64,000 nucleotides of DNA from Terriglobales bacterium (lineage in GTDB: Bacteria; Acidobacteriota; Terriglobia; Terriglobales; Acidobacteriaceae): positions 1 to 64,000 of the forward strand of contig DASRER010000021.1 of NCBI GenBank assembly GCA_035651995.1. The letters run 5' to 3'. Under the pieces are notes generated by a model. The model saw nothing but the letters and a program-made list of their open reading frames with translations. It was not told the DNA's origin and did not search any database. This document shows, in pieces, positions 25,794 to 36,336 of the stretch. The translations under genes and the position numbers were made by a program. Position 1 is the first letter of the stretch. Each line of letters opens with the position of its first letter.

Positions 25794-28700
25794 CTATGAG
25801 CACCCGCTGGTGGAGCCGCAGCTCATGCAGCGGTAGCAACTGCCGTTGCGCGTCATGATGGCGCCGCAGGTGGAGCACGAGGGCGCGTCGCCCATGTCGA
25901 CGATGTCCTTCAACGCGTCGGCCGCGTGCACCACGCCGCGCGCCGGCGGACGGTTCTCCGAACCAGTGGTGTCGAGGCCGATGTCGTCGCTCGAGGCCGA
26001 AGCTGAGACCGGGCCGACAGCGCCCGGAAGCGCGCCGTTGGTTTTGGGACGCAGCTCATCGAACAGCATCTGCTGCTGGCCGGTGAGGAAGCGCTGCTGC
26101 AGCCAGCGGAAGATGTAGTCCATCACGCTCTTGGCGTAGCCGATCTCCGGGTTCTGCGTCCAGCCGGAAGGCTCAAAGCGCGTGTGCGCGAACTTGTCGC
26201 AGAGCAGCTTGAGCGGCACGCCGTGCTGCAGCGCCATGCTGATGGCCAGGGCGAAGCTGTCCATCAGGCCGGAGACGGTCGAGCCCTCCTTCGCCATGGT
26301 GATGAAGATCTCGCCCGGCGAGCCGTCTTTGTAGAGGCCGACGGTGATGTAGCCGTCGTGCCCGCCGATGGAGAACTTGTGCGTGATGGAGAGCCGCTCT
26401 TCCGGCAGCTTGTGGCGCACGGCGCGCGGCGGGCCATTGGGGTCCTGCTCGATCACGGTCGTGAGTCGTGGGTCGTTGGTCGCTGGCGAAGCTCCAGACG
26501 ACGCGGTCGGGGTTCCGGCCGCGCTGAGCGGCTGCGACTTCTTGCAGCCATCGCGATAGATCGCCACTGCCTTCAGCCCCAGCTTCCAGCTCTGCGTGTA
26601 GGCCTCGCAGATGTCTTCGATGCTGGCTTCGTTGGGCAGGTTCACGGTCTTGGAAATGGCGCCGCTGATGAACGGCTGCGTGGCCGCCATCATGCGCAGG
26701 TGCCCCATGTAGTGGATGCTGCGCGTTCCCTTGGCCGGCTTGAACGAGCAGTCGAAGACGGCCAGGTGCTCGTCCTTGATGTGCGGCGCGCCCTCGATGG
26801 TGCCGGTCGCGTCAATGTAGCTGACGATGGCCTGCGCCTGCTCGTCGGAGTAGCCGAGCTTGAACAGCGCCGCCGGCACCGTCTGGTTCACGATCTTGAT
26901 CATGCCGCCGCCCACCAGCTTCTTGTATTTCACCAGCGCCAGGTCGGGCTCGATGCCGGTGGTGTCGCAGTCCATCATGAAGCCGATGGTGCCGGTGGGC
27001 GCCAGCACGGTGACCTGGGAGTTGCGGTAGCCGTGTTTCTCGCCGTGGGCGAGGGCTTCGTCCCAGGTCTGCTTGCTGGCCTCGATCAGGTCGGCGAGCT
27101 GCGAGTTCTTCACCGTCGATGCGGACGAGAGCGTGCTTGCGCCGATGCTGTTGACCGAGGCGCGGTGCATGCGGATCACGTCGAGGAACGGCTCGCGGTT
27201 GATGTAGAAGCCGGGGCAGGCCGCGCCCGGCATTGAGTCGGCGTCGTGCACGCCCAGCCGCGTGCTCACCAGCTCGGTGGCCGGCGCCAGCGGCTCGCAC
27301 AATTCCGCGATCCGCGAGGACTGCAGGTACGCCTGCCCGCACATGATGGCGGTGACGCAGGCGGCGTAGTCGCGTCCGGCCTCCGAGTCGTACGGCAGCC
27401 CGGCCGCCATCAGCAGCGCGCCCAGGTTGGCGTAACCCAGGCCCAGCGGGCGATAGTCGTGCGAGTTGCGCGCGATCATCTCGGTGGGATAGCTGGCGTT
27501 GTCCACCAGGATTTCCTGCGCGGTGATGACCACGTCAACGGCGTGCCGGTAGGCCTGCACGTCAAACGTGCCGTTGGGCGCGAACTTCATCAAGTTGAGG
27601 GACGCCAGGTTGCACGCCGAATCGTCGAGGAACATGTACTCCGAACACGGGTTCGACGCGTTGATGCGCGCCGTGTTCTTCGAGGTGTGCCACCGGTTGA
27701 TGGTGGTGTCGAACTGCATGCCGGGGTCGCCGCATTGCCAGGTGGCTTCGCCGATCTTGCGCAGCAGCGTGCGCGCCTTGTGCGTGCTCACCACGCCGCC
27801 GCCGGAGACGGCGCGCAGCGAGAAATCGGCGTCGCGCTCGACGGCGAGCATGAACTCGTCGGTCACGCGCACCGAGTTGTTGGCGTTCTGGAAGAAGATG
27901 GAGCTGTATGCCTCCGAGTCGGGCGAGGAGCCGTCGTAGCCGGCGTTGACCAGCGCCCACGCCTTGGCTTCTTCCTTCGCCTTGCACTCGATAAAGTCGA
28001 TGATGTCGGGATGGTCAATGTTGAGGATGACCATCTTGGCGGCGCGCCGTGTCTTGCCGCCGCTCTTGATCACGCCGGCGAAGGCGTCGAAGCCCTTCAT
28101 GAAGCTCAGCGGGCCGGAGGCCTGGCCGCCACCGCTCAGGATCTCCATCGAGCCGCGCAGCGGCGAGAGGTTCGTGCCCGTGCCCGAGCCCCACTTGAAG
28201 AGCATGCCCTCGGTCTTGGCAAGGGTGAGGATGGAGTCGAGCGAGTCCTTGACCGAATTGATGAAGCACGCCGAGCACTGCGGCGCCGAATAGCCTGTGC
28301 GGCTGAACTCAACTTTTCCCAGCGCCGCGTTCCAGTGCCAGTTGGTGGCGTCGCTGTTGGGCTCGATGCGGTCGCAGCCCACGTTGAACCATACCGGCGA
28401 GTTGAACGCCGCTTTCTGCTGCAACAGGATGTGCACCAGCTCGTCGTGGAAGATGGCCGCGTCTTCCGAGCTGCGGAAGTATCCCTGCGCCTGTCCCCAG
28501 TCGCGAATCGTCTCAGCCACGCGCGCCACGAGCTGGCGCACGCCGGTTTCGCGCTCGCTCGTCCCCAGCCGGCCGTGCAGGTACTTGCTGGCCACGATGT
28601 TGGTCGCCGTCATGGACCAGTCCTTGGGGACCTCGACATCTTTCTGCTCGAAGATGGCATTGCCCTGCGCGTCGGTGATGACGGCATTGCGCAGCTCCCA

Positions 28701-28850
28701 CTCGACTTCGTCGTAAGGCGAGACGCCGGCCTTGGTGAACAGGCGGCGGAAGCTCAGGCCCGGCGCCTTCTTGCGCGACGGACGGGGAGGGGCGGATTCA
28801 GCCGCGACCGGCTGTGTAGGGGCAACGGTCTTGTTGGTTACTTCGGCCAT
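25794..28850 (-). CDS. nrdJ: Vitamin B12-dependent (class II) ribonucleotide reductase
   Basis: A 1018-residue enzyme that reduces ribonucleotides to deoxyribonucleotides with adenosylcobalamin as radical generator, so it works with or without oxygen. The ATG at 28850 has AAGGAGAG upstream. The catalytic NPCSE motif is near residue 398, the finger-loop region SACFINSVKDSLDSI near 190, and the C-terminus has a CSTCG...CYRCMSCG Zn/redox cysteine cluster. It probably forms an operon with the gene at 28940, which starts upstream. No NrdAB or NrdR is present. Confidence 0.96.
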   Translation of the reverse strand: MAEVTNKTVAPTQPVAAESAPPRPSRKKAPGLSFRRLFTKAGVSPYDEVEWELRNAVITDAQGNAIFEQKDVEVPKDWSMTATNIVASKYLHGRLGTSERETGVRQLVARVAETIRDWGQAQGYFRSSEDAAIFHDELVHILLQQKAAFNSPVWFNVGCDRIEPNSDATNWHWNAALGKVEFSRTGYSAPQCSACFINSVKDSLDSILTLAKTEGMLFKWGSGTGTNLSPLRGSMEILSGGGQASGPLSFMKGFDAFAGVIKSGGKTRRAAKMVILNIDHPDIIDFIECKAKEEAKAWALVNAGYDGSSPDSEAYSSIFFQNANNSVRVTDEFMLAVERDADFSLRAVSGGGVVSTHKARTLLRKIGEATWQCGDPGMQFDTTINRWHTSKNTARINASNPCSEYMFLDDSACNLASLNLMKFAPNGTFDVQAYRHAVDVVITAQEILVDNASYPTEMIARNSHDYRPLGLGYANLGALLMAAGLPYDSEAGRDYAACVTAIMCGQAYLQSSRIAELCEPLAPATELVSTRLGVHDADSMPGAACPGFYINREPFLDVIRMHRASVNSIGASTLSSASTVKNSQLADLIEASKQTWDEALAHGEKHGYRNSQVTVLAPTGTIGFMMDCDTTGIEPDLALVKYKKLVGGGMIKIVNQTVPAALFKLGYSDEQAQAIVSYIDATGTIEGAPHIKDEHLAVFDCSFKPAKGTRSIHYMGHLRMMAATQPFISGAISKTVNLPNEASIEDICEAYTQSWKLGLKAVAIYRDGCKKSQPLSAAGTPTASSGASPATNDPRLTTVIEQDPNGPPRAVRHKLPEERLSITHKFSIGGHDGYITVGLYKDGSPGEIFITMAKEGSTVSGLMDSFALAISMALQHGVPLKLLCDKFAHTRFEPSGWTQNPEIGYAKSVMDYIFRWLQQRFLTGQQQMLFDELRPKTNGALPGAVGPVSASASSDDIGLDTTGSENRPPARGVVHAADALKDIVDMGDAPSCSTCGAIMTRNGSCYRCMSCGSTSGCS

Positions 28851-28939
28851 TTTCTTCACTCTCCTTAGGTTCTCTTGGCCAACAGCACGGTTCACCACGG
28901 CGGCGCGCGTTCTTGCTTCTCGGCGGCCGCAAAAAGTCG

Positions 28940-29602
28940 CTAGAAGCCGTAAGGGAAGGGAGCCGGCCGCCGCATCGGGCGGCCCTGCTCCCTCGGAGCG
29001 GCAGCTGGCGGTGCGTGGGCGCCCTGCGACGCAGGCTGCTCGTCGCCGGGATCGCAGTCCAGCAAAAGGTCGTAACCGAGCGGCGCTTGCTGTTCCGTAG
29101 AAGCTTGCGCAGCGGCTGCCGGCCCGGTTGCCGTGTCGTTCACGCTCGCCGCGGCCGCGCCTGAGAACCAGCGTCCCAGGGCCGACGTTACCGCCAGGCG
29201 CTGCGCCGCGTCTTCGATCACGGCGAAGCGGACGTAGCAGTTCGCCGCCGCCAGCCGGTCGCGCAATGGACTTGTGGCCGCGAACAGGCGGCTAACGGCG
29301 CGTCCCAGGTCCTCGGCTTGCGCGAGATAGAAGATGGCGAGCATCTTTTTTTGCCGCTCCGCGGCAGACCGTTGAGCGTCCGAGCCGCGGCCATCACTGC
29401 CAAGGCCTTCGCTGAGCACCGCCACCTCTTGCGCCAGCACAAACACTCCCGGACGCGGCGGCACCAGCAGCAGGCTGAAGCTCGATTCGCAGCGCGACCA
29501 GCGCGACCAGGTCAGGCGCAGCGCGTCGGCGTGGCGGTCCAGTTCCCAGGCGGGGCGCTGGCCGCCTGCCGAAGGGACGGTGGCGGAAGGGTTGTTGTTC
29601 AT
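28940..29602 (-). CDS. Unknown protein encoded upstream of nrdJ
   Basis: A 220-residue protein; the ATG at 29602 has GAGAGG upstream. The first half looks globular (LDRHADALRLTWSRWSR, LLLVPPRPGVFVLAQEV, KKMLAIFYLAQAEDLGRAV); the C-terminal third is Ala/Pro/Gln-rich and ends in a basic Pro-rich tail. No known domain is recognised. It lies 89 bases before nrdJ on the same strand behind a single visible promoter and a long structured leader, which suggests a shared operon and possibly an accessory role. Confidence 0.65.
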   Translation of the reverse strand: MNNNPSATVPSAGGQRPAWELDRHADALRLTWSRWSRCESSFSLLLVPPRPGVFVLAQEVAVLSEGLGSDGRGSDAQRSAAERQKKMLAIFYLAQAEDLGRAVSRLFAATSPLRDRLAAANCYVRFAVIEDAAQRLAVTSALGRWFSGAAAASVNDTATGPAAAAQASTEQQAPLGYDLLLDCDPGDEQPASQGAHAPPAAAPREQGRPMRRPAPFPYGF

Positions 29603-29883
29603 CGCGTTTCCTCTCCCCCTGCGAAGAGGTACCGGTCCCGCCGCGTGGAAGCGGCGGGAAGCATGCATCGGAGCCCGACTGCCGTCCTGTTTGAGTTCGC
29701 GAGGATGGTTCAATTCCGGGTTTGGCCCCGGAAGACCCACTCCAATTCCCCCGCCGGCTGCTTCATTCCGGCCCCTCCCGGCGGGGGCCCCGGTCACCGC
29801 AAAAACGTGCTCCGGCGGGCTCAAAAATGCCTTGAGAACTGCCGGACCGGGTGGCGGTCACCTCTGACGCCGCCCTGAGCGTG
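29603..29883 (-). promoter_or_regulatory. Long structured 5' leader of the nrdJ operon
   Basis: The leader between the putative transcription start near 29883 and the ATG at 29602 contains five stems on the minus strand: 29853-29874 (nine pairs with a bulge), 29820-29836, a perfect 10-bp stem 29748-29757/29778-29787, a perfect 7-bp stem 29714-29733, and a perfect 9-bp stem 29636-29659 close to the ribosome binding site. I could not match it to the AdoCbl riboswitch consensus. A cis-regulatory RNA is inferred. Confidence 0.45.
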
Positions 29884-29889
29884 AAGCGC

Positions 29890-29918
29890 ACATTACGCCC
29901 GTATATAGGGGCTGTCAA
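29890..29918 (-). promoter_or_regulatory. Putative sigma-70-like promoter of the nrdJ operon
   Basis: On the minus strand, a perfect TTGACA -35 box (29913-29918) is separated by exactly 17 bases from TAATGT (29890-29895). This would start transcription near 29883. The -10 match is weak (three of six). Confidence 0.45.
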
Positions 29919-30179
29919 GAGCTAACCGCTATATCTAGTATTGTACCTCCAAAGCCGCGTCAATAGCGGAATCTGGAGAGTTAACAGCGGTCGGTTGGAC
30001 TTCTCAGGCTGGACTGTTTTCCACAGGCGCCGGTTTCGCACTCGGGGCTGGAAAAAAGCAGAGCTGGATTGCCACGACTCTACGGTCGCTCCTCCGTGCG
30101 GTCAATTACCCGAAAGCAGTGCAGGGAAGTGGAAAAAGGCGATGAACGGTGGATAGCGGCGGTGAATTCGTCAGCGGGG
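29919..30179. other. Intergenic stretch upstream of the nrdJ promoter
   Basis: No gene is supported. The sequence is less GC-rich than its surroundings and holds short AT-rich tracts near the promoter. Nothing else is recognisable. Confidence 0.4.
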
Positions 30180-30515
30180 TTACGCAGTGGCCGTCCTGGT
30201 TGCTTCAGCCGCCTGCTGGCGCAGGTAAAGAAATAGCGGCAGGCCGAGCGAGACACCTACGAGCAGGTTGGCGACGATGGGCGCCCAGCGATGACGCACA
30301 CCGGCGCGCTTGCCCTCGATCGCTACCAGGACCCACAGCACGAGCGACGACACGATCACGTCCATGCCGAAGAACCCGCTGACTGGCGTCGCGAAGAGCT
30401 GCTGGACGAAGATGCGCATGTCGAGCCCGTGCTCGCGGACGAAGGGCAGGAATTGCCACAGCGGGAGGGCAGCGCCCAGGAGACAGAGCAGCAGGCAGAG
30501 CGTGCGTGGCTTCAT
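30180..30515 (-). CDS. DUF2834-family membrane protein
   Basis: A 111-residue protein with three transmembrane segments (about 6-22, 48-66 and 80-98). The features WQFLPFVREHGLD and LFATPVSGFFGMDVIVSSLVL match the DUF2834 family, whose function is unknown. An AAGGAGC ribosome binding site precedes the ATG. It lies upstream of uvrB, with an inverted word repeat between the two. Confidence 0.8.
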   Translation of the reverse strand: MKPRTLCLLLCLLGAALPLWQFLPFVREHGLDMRIFVQQLFATPVSGFFGMDVIVSSLVLWVLVAIEGKRAGVRHRWAPIVANLLVGVSLGLPLFLYLRQQAAEATRTATA

Positions 30516-30545
30516 GGCAGCTCCTTACGCCAAGCCGGGCCAGGT

Positions 30546-30620
30546 TCCCACGAAACGGCACAAAGGTTACACAAAGGAGCTTCGGACGCGAGCCCTTTGT
30601 TGTGCCCTTCGTGTCCTTAT
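30546..30620. repeat. Intergenic inverted word repeat (CACAAAGG type)
   Basis: GGCACAAAGGTTACACAAAGG on the left is answered by CCCTTTGTTGTGCCCTTCGTG on the right. The word CACAAAGG also appears at 9952 and 43712. It separates the DUF2834 gene from uvrB. Confidence 0.55.
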
Positions 30621-30636
30621 TTGAAAGTGACCGGCC

Positions 30637-32628
<1,992 letters not shown>

Positions 32629-32722
32629 AGCTGCTGGCTGCCGGCGACTAGCTGCTGGCTCAGCGCCGTTTGATTCGGCCGGAAGCAGGCAGCGAGCAGC
32701 TGGCAGCGTTTCCAGCGGCTGA
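32629..32722. repeat. Intergenic inverted word repeat (AGCTGCTGGCT type)
   Basis: AGCTGCTGGCTGCCGGCG and TAGCTGCTGGCTCAGCG are answered by GGCAGCGAGCAGCTGGCAG. A similar word fills 51404-51475 after nuoB. It lies between uvrB and the exported-protein gene that ends at 32734. Confidence 0.55.
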
Positions 32723-32733
32723 GTATCTCCTGA

Positions 32734-33684
32734 TTATAACTGCGGCGGAGCAGCGGGCGCGGGAGGCGGCGGATCGGATGCTTCGCCGACCACGCCGAGC
32801 ACGCGCGACTCGGTGCGGAACTTCCGGTAGTCGCGATAGGCGATGTTGAGGTTGAGATTGAAGCCCTTGAACAGCAGGAGCCGCGCGTCCACGTGCACGT
32901 TGGCGAGCTGCGGCAGCCAGACTTCATCGTTCACACGCGTCTGCTCGAAGTGGAAGCGCGTGCCCTTGTGCACGCGCGCGATGAAGCCACCCCAGGAAAT
33001 CGTGTCGATCACTTCCAGGTCGCCTTTGACGAACTGTGAGTCCTGCTGATCGATCCAGACCTGGCCGCGGATTTTGGGGAGCACCTTCGCCCCCTTCAGC
33101 TTCGGCTGATAGCCGGGCCGGGGATCGCCCTTGATGACCCACGCCGGACGGCCGTTCACCACCTCCTGGCCGACGAGCGTGAAGATGTAGGCTTCGGCCA
33201 GCTCCTTGTCGAAGGCGCGGCTTTCTTCGCGCTCCTTCTCTTCTTTCTCCAGCCGCTTCTTCCTGTCGCCGGGGCCCTCGTTCTTGCGCTTCTCGGCGAT
33301 CTTGTTGACGCGCTTTTCTTCCTTCTCTGCCTCGTCGGGCGGCAGCGGCTTGTCGTTTTTCTCGATGAGCCGCTCGATGGGTTCGCCGTAGAGGACCATG
33401 ATCTCGTACGTCTTGGTCTCGACGGACCTGGTGTTGCCGCTGCCGTCGAGCTTGTGTTCCTCCACGCGCTGAATGTAGGTGTAGTTGCGCTGTCTGCGGT
33501 CGTTCTCTTCGTCGTTCTCGGCGGCCTTGCGGATGAGTTCTTTTGGGTCCGGCGGCGCTACAGCCGCCGAGGCCGCTACGCCTGCCGCTAAAGCTGGCGG
33601 CGGCGCAGCCGGCGCGGAGGTTTGTCCCGCTGCCGTGACCGACACGGCGCCGAGCATCGCCGCCAGCAAGAGTTGCCGCTGCAT
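32734..33684 (-). CDS. Exported protein with coiled-coil region, unknown
   Basis: From the ATG at 33684 the product is about 316 residues with a signal peptide (MQRQLLLAAMLGAVSVTAAGQ). An Ala/Pro-rich segment precedes a charged, likely coiled-coil region (about 75-160, rich in EKEEKRVNK-like runs). The C-terminal half looks beta-rich, with KGDPRPGYQPK, IRGQVWIDQQDSQFVKGDLEV and a final barrel-like LNLNIAYRDYRKF stretch resembling outer-membrane lipoprotein-sorting-type (LolA-like) proteins. The exact family is unsettled. Confidence 0.65.
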   Translation of the reverse strand: MQRQLLLAAMLGAVSVTAAGQTSAPAAPPPALAAGVAASAAVAPPDPKELIRKAAENDEENDRRQRNYTYIQRVEEHKLDGSGNTRSVETKTYEIMVLYGEPIERLIEKNDKPLPPDEAEKEEKRVNKIAEKRKNEGPGDRKKRLEKEEKEREESRAFDKELAEAYIFTLVGQEVVNGRPAWVIKGDPRPGYQPKLKGAKVLPKIRGQVWIDQQDSQFVKGDLEVIDTISWGGFIARVHKGTRFHFEQTRVNDEVWLPQLANVHVDARLLLFKGFNLNLNIAYRDYRKFRTESRVLGVVGEASDPPPPAPAAPPQL

Positions 33685-33905
33685 CCGGGCAGGATACGGC
33701 GGAAACGAGCGGCCGGTTCGCGCTTTTTTCACATCACCGGAACGCCGGCATGGCGCCGGCTTGCGCGCACGGCAACCCTGCTGTGCCCGCTGAGTTGCGC
33801 GCGGCGCGAAAAAATAAAGCGCGAAACATTGTTGCGCCTTTTTGGTTCAAGCTGACAACAGGTTCGGGCACGCGACGAAAACCCGAATTCGCTGGAGGAC
33901 CGAGC

Positions 33906-34247
33906 ATGAAACGCAAGTTCGCAATCGGATTGGTGATCGCGGTGATGGCCATGGGCAGCGCGGCGTTCGCGCAAAACCGTGGCGGACAGTGCCACCGGCG
34001 CGCGGGCTTCAACATCAACCAGAGGCAGCGCCGGCAGCAGGACCGAATCGCGCAGGGCATTCGCAACGGCTCGCTGAGCGCCAGCGAAGCGGCGCGGCTG
34101 GAGCGGCAGGAAGCGGGTTTTGCGCGCATCGAAGCGCGCGATCGGCGCTCGGGCGACGGACTCAGCCTGCGCGAGCGCGAGCAGCTCTATCGCGACCAGA
34201 ACCGACTCTCGCGCGAAATCCGGCACGAAGAGCACGATAACGACTAG
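33906..34247 (+). CDS. Small exported helical protein, unknown
   Basis: A 113-residue product with a signal peptide (residues 1-22, ending in AFAQ) and GGAGG upstream of the ATG. The mature part is almost all helix with heavy Arg/Glu/Gln content and two related segments, GSLSASEAARLER and DGLSLREREQL, each followed by a basic helix. It is probably periplasmic. A strong hairpin terminator lies 71 bases downstream. Confidence 0.7.
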   Translation: MKRKFAIGLVIAVMAMGSAAFAQNRGGQCHRRAGFNINQRQRRQQDRIAQGIRNGSLSASEAARLERQEAGFARIEARDRRSGDGLSLREREQLYRDQNRLSREIRHEEHDND

Positions 34248-34318
34248 CGACTGAACATCAGGCCATCGGGCCACCGGGCCATTGAGTTCGCGCTTCAAGT
34301 TGAGGGAACTACACGAAA

Positions 34319-34346
34319 GACGCCCTTTCGCGTGCGGAAGGGCGTC
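34319..34346 (+). terminator. Hairpin terminator after the small exported protein gene
   Basis: GACGCCCTT (34319-34327) pairs with AAGGGCGTC (34338-34346), and the loop CGC...GCG can extend the stem. A T-containing stretch follows on each strand. It lies between convergent genes. Confidence 0.7.
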
Positions 34347-34415
34347 GCTGTTTGCCTTGGGTCTGCGAGGGACGGCGCGGCTGAGGCCGCGCCCTCTCGC
34401 GAGCGCAGCCGAGGG

Positions 34416-35027
34416 CTACTTCTTGCGGTGTCCGACCATTTCACTCCGAAACGTGCGCGCGTCCACGCGGGTAAGCCGCTTCACCATCCACGGCTTGAGC
34501 AGCGGCTTGTGCGGGATGCCGCACAGGTATTCGGCGATGAACCAGACCGGCTTTGACGTCGTCATCCACTGGCGATCATCAAAGCGCTCCAGGTTCACCG
34601 GCTGCGAGAAGCGGCGGAGCGTGCGCTCGCCGCGCAGGTTGAAATAAGCGTGAAAGTAGCTCATGGCCAGTTCGCGCAGCGTGCGGTAAACCGGTTCGCG
34701 ATAGCGGCAGCTGGTGAAGTTGCTCTTCGCCAGCGCGCCCCAGTGCCCGCGCACTTGGAAGACGGCCATGACGTGATCGGTGTCGTTGTCGGCCTCGAGG
34801 TCGAAGATGAGCGGCGGAAAGCCCAGGACGCGCAGCGCCGCCGCGGCAAAAATTGCGCCCTCGAGGCAATGGGCGGTGCGATGTTTGAGCACCATGCGCG
34901 GCGACCAGGCGGTGCCGGCCAGGTGATAGGGCGCGTCGTCGAGGAATCTCTGCACTCCCTCCGGCGTCTTCAGCGCGCGCAGCGTGCGCAGTTCGGCGGC
35001 GGTGAAACTGGTGAGCGCGCTTGTCAT
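34416..35027 (-). CDS. Transglutaminase-like cysteine-protease-fold protein
   Basis: A 203-residue protein from the ATG at 35027 (a GTG at 35069 would add 14 residues). The arrangement AHCLEGAIFAAAALRVLG followed by DNDTDHVMAVFQ fits the Cys-His-Asp layout of transglutaminase-like folds. The C-terminal half is basic. No signal peptide is present. The enzyme activity and substrate are unknown. Confidence 0.55.
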   Translation of the reverse strand: MTSALTSFTAAELRTLRALKTPEGVQRFLDDAPYHLAGTAWSPRMVLKHRTAHCLEGAIFAAAALRVLGFPPLIFDLEADNDTDHVMAVFQVRGHWGALAKSNFTSCRYREPVYRTLRELAMSYFHAYFNLRGERTLRRFSQPVNLERFDDRQWMTTSKPVWFIAEYLCGIPHKPLLKPWMVKRLTRVDARTFRSEMVGHRKK

Positions 35028-35148
35028 GCGACCAAGAACTTCTTGCCACGGATGTTCGCGGACTTGCACGGGTTAACGGAATTCAGGAATCCATGCAACT
35101 TCGTGAAGAGCCGTGGCTGATTTGTTTTTCGCAAACCGCCACCGGCGC

Positions 35149-36147
35149 TCACTTGAAGATCGCCTTCGGCAGCATGACGTGCACGCCCTTGTTGCCATCC
35201 ACCAGCTGGGTGATGTCCACGTCGCCGGCCACGCTGGTGAGCATGTAGGCTTCGTCGCGGCTGAGGTGGCGCGCGGTGGCGATGAAGTCAATCATCTCGC
35301 GCACCGCCAGCTTGGTCGCCTCGTTCAGGTCTTCGTGGAAGCCCATGCTGATGTAGTGGGTGGGCGTTTCGGCGCGCGGCCAGCGCAGTTTCAAGTCCTT
35401 GCGCACGATGAACTGCAGCGTTCCGGTGAGAGACGTTTCCAGCGCGGTGATGTCCACCTCGCCGTTGCCCTGACCGGCGTGCCCGTCTCCGAGGAAGAAG
35501 AGCGCGCCGCGCGCGTGCACCGGCAGGAACAGCGTGGCGCCGGCGACGAGTTCTTTGTTGTCGAGGTTGCCGCCATGGATCCACGGCGGCGCGCTGTTGA
35601 TGCGTCCGGAAACTTCCGGCGGCGCAACGCCCATGCTGCCGAAGAAGGGATGCAGCGGGATTTCCACGCCCGGCGCGAAGCGCGCCAGCATGCGCTCGCG
35701 ATCGAGCGGGATGATGCGCGTGCGCGGGTAGGGAAAATCTTCCGGCAGGAAGCCGCGTCCCGGAGAGAAGCCGTTGTAGGCGTACGGAATCGCCAGGTCA
35801 ATTTTCTGGATACGGACTTCGAGCACGTCGCCCGGTTCGGCGCCCTCGATGAACACCGGCCCGGTCAGGATGTGCCCGCCCGGACCCTTGTTGGTGACCT
35901 CGCGGTAGATGTCGCGCAGCGACTGCTGCACGTCGCTGGGCGCGACGCCGGCGGCCTCGAGGCGCGTGGGGCTGGAGGTGATGAGCGTCTCGAACTCGAC
36001 CGCGTCGCCCGACTTGACGCGCAACACCGGCGGCGCGGCCGCGTCGTAGTAGCCCCAGGCGACGGTCTTCGGCGTGGCGGCGAGGTGCTGGGTTTGCGCA
36101 ACGGCGGCGGCGCAGAGCAGGGCGGTGGTGACGGCGCGTTTGAGCAT
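35149..36147 (-). CDS. Acetamidase/formamidase-family protein, exported
   Basis: A 332-residue member of the FmdA/AmdA family with a likely signal peptide (MLKRAVTTALLCAAAVAQTQ), so the protein is probably exported. Family motifs seen are GPGGHILTGPVFIEGAEPGDVLEV near residues 87-110, the SAPPWIHGGNLDNKEL segment and FLGDGHAGQGNGEVD near 216. Family members hydrolyse formamide or short amides; the export suggests a different natural substrate. The start at 36147 has CGAGG upstream. Confidence 0.87.
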   Translation of the reverse strand: MLKRAVTTALLCAAAVAQTQHLAATPKTVAWGYYDAAAPPVLRVKSGDAVEFETLITSSPTRLEAAGVAPSDVQQSLRDIYREVTNKGPGGHILTGPVFIEGAEPGDVLEVRIQKIDLAIPYAYNGFSPGRGFLPEDFPYPRTRIIPLDRERMLARFAPGVEIPLHPFFGSMGVAPPEVSGRINSAPPWIHGGNLDNKELVAGATLFLPVHARGALFFLGDGHAGQGNGEVDITALETSLTGTLQFIVRKDLKLRWPRAETPTHYISMGFHEDLNEATKLAVREMIDFIATARHLSRDEAYMLTSVAGDVDITQLVDGNKGVHVMLPKAIFK

Positions 36148-36336
36148 CCGATGGCCTCGTGGAAGAACGGGCATCGTGCCATAGCGGAGCGAGGAGTGTC
36201 GAGTGTGGCGGTACGCAGCGGCCTACCCGCGTTGCCAAATCAGGGCAGACGTGGAGCACCGTGTGCTGGAGATGCGTGTCTCGCCCAGGAAGCCGGGATG
36301 GCGTGCCGACGGGCGAGGGCGCCCATCGGGAAATCA

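Noticed and set aside
25458-25799. 113-codon frame between the PilZ and nrdJ genes
   Set aside because: It starts inside a repeated AACGCAGAGG word, has no clear ribosome binding site and runs into the convergent nrdJ end; composition is not that of a folded protein.
27246-28868. 540-codon plus-strand frame antisense to nrdJ
   Set aside because: Its residue pattern is the usual antisense of a GC-rich gene and no domain is recognisable.
29707-29720. tRNA T-loop-like GGTTCAATTCC on the plus strand
   Set aside because: The motif matches a B-box consensus, but the flanks do not form a T-stem or acceptor stem and it lies within the nrdJ leader on the opposite strand.
29603-29883. Adenosylcobalamin riboswitch upstream of the nrdJ operon
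   Set aside because: The leader is clearly folded, but I could not find the conserved B12-box or the core helices in order, so I call only an unclassified structured leader.
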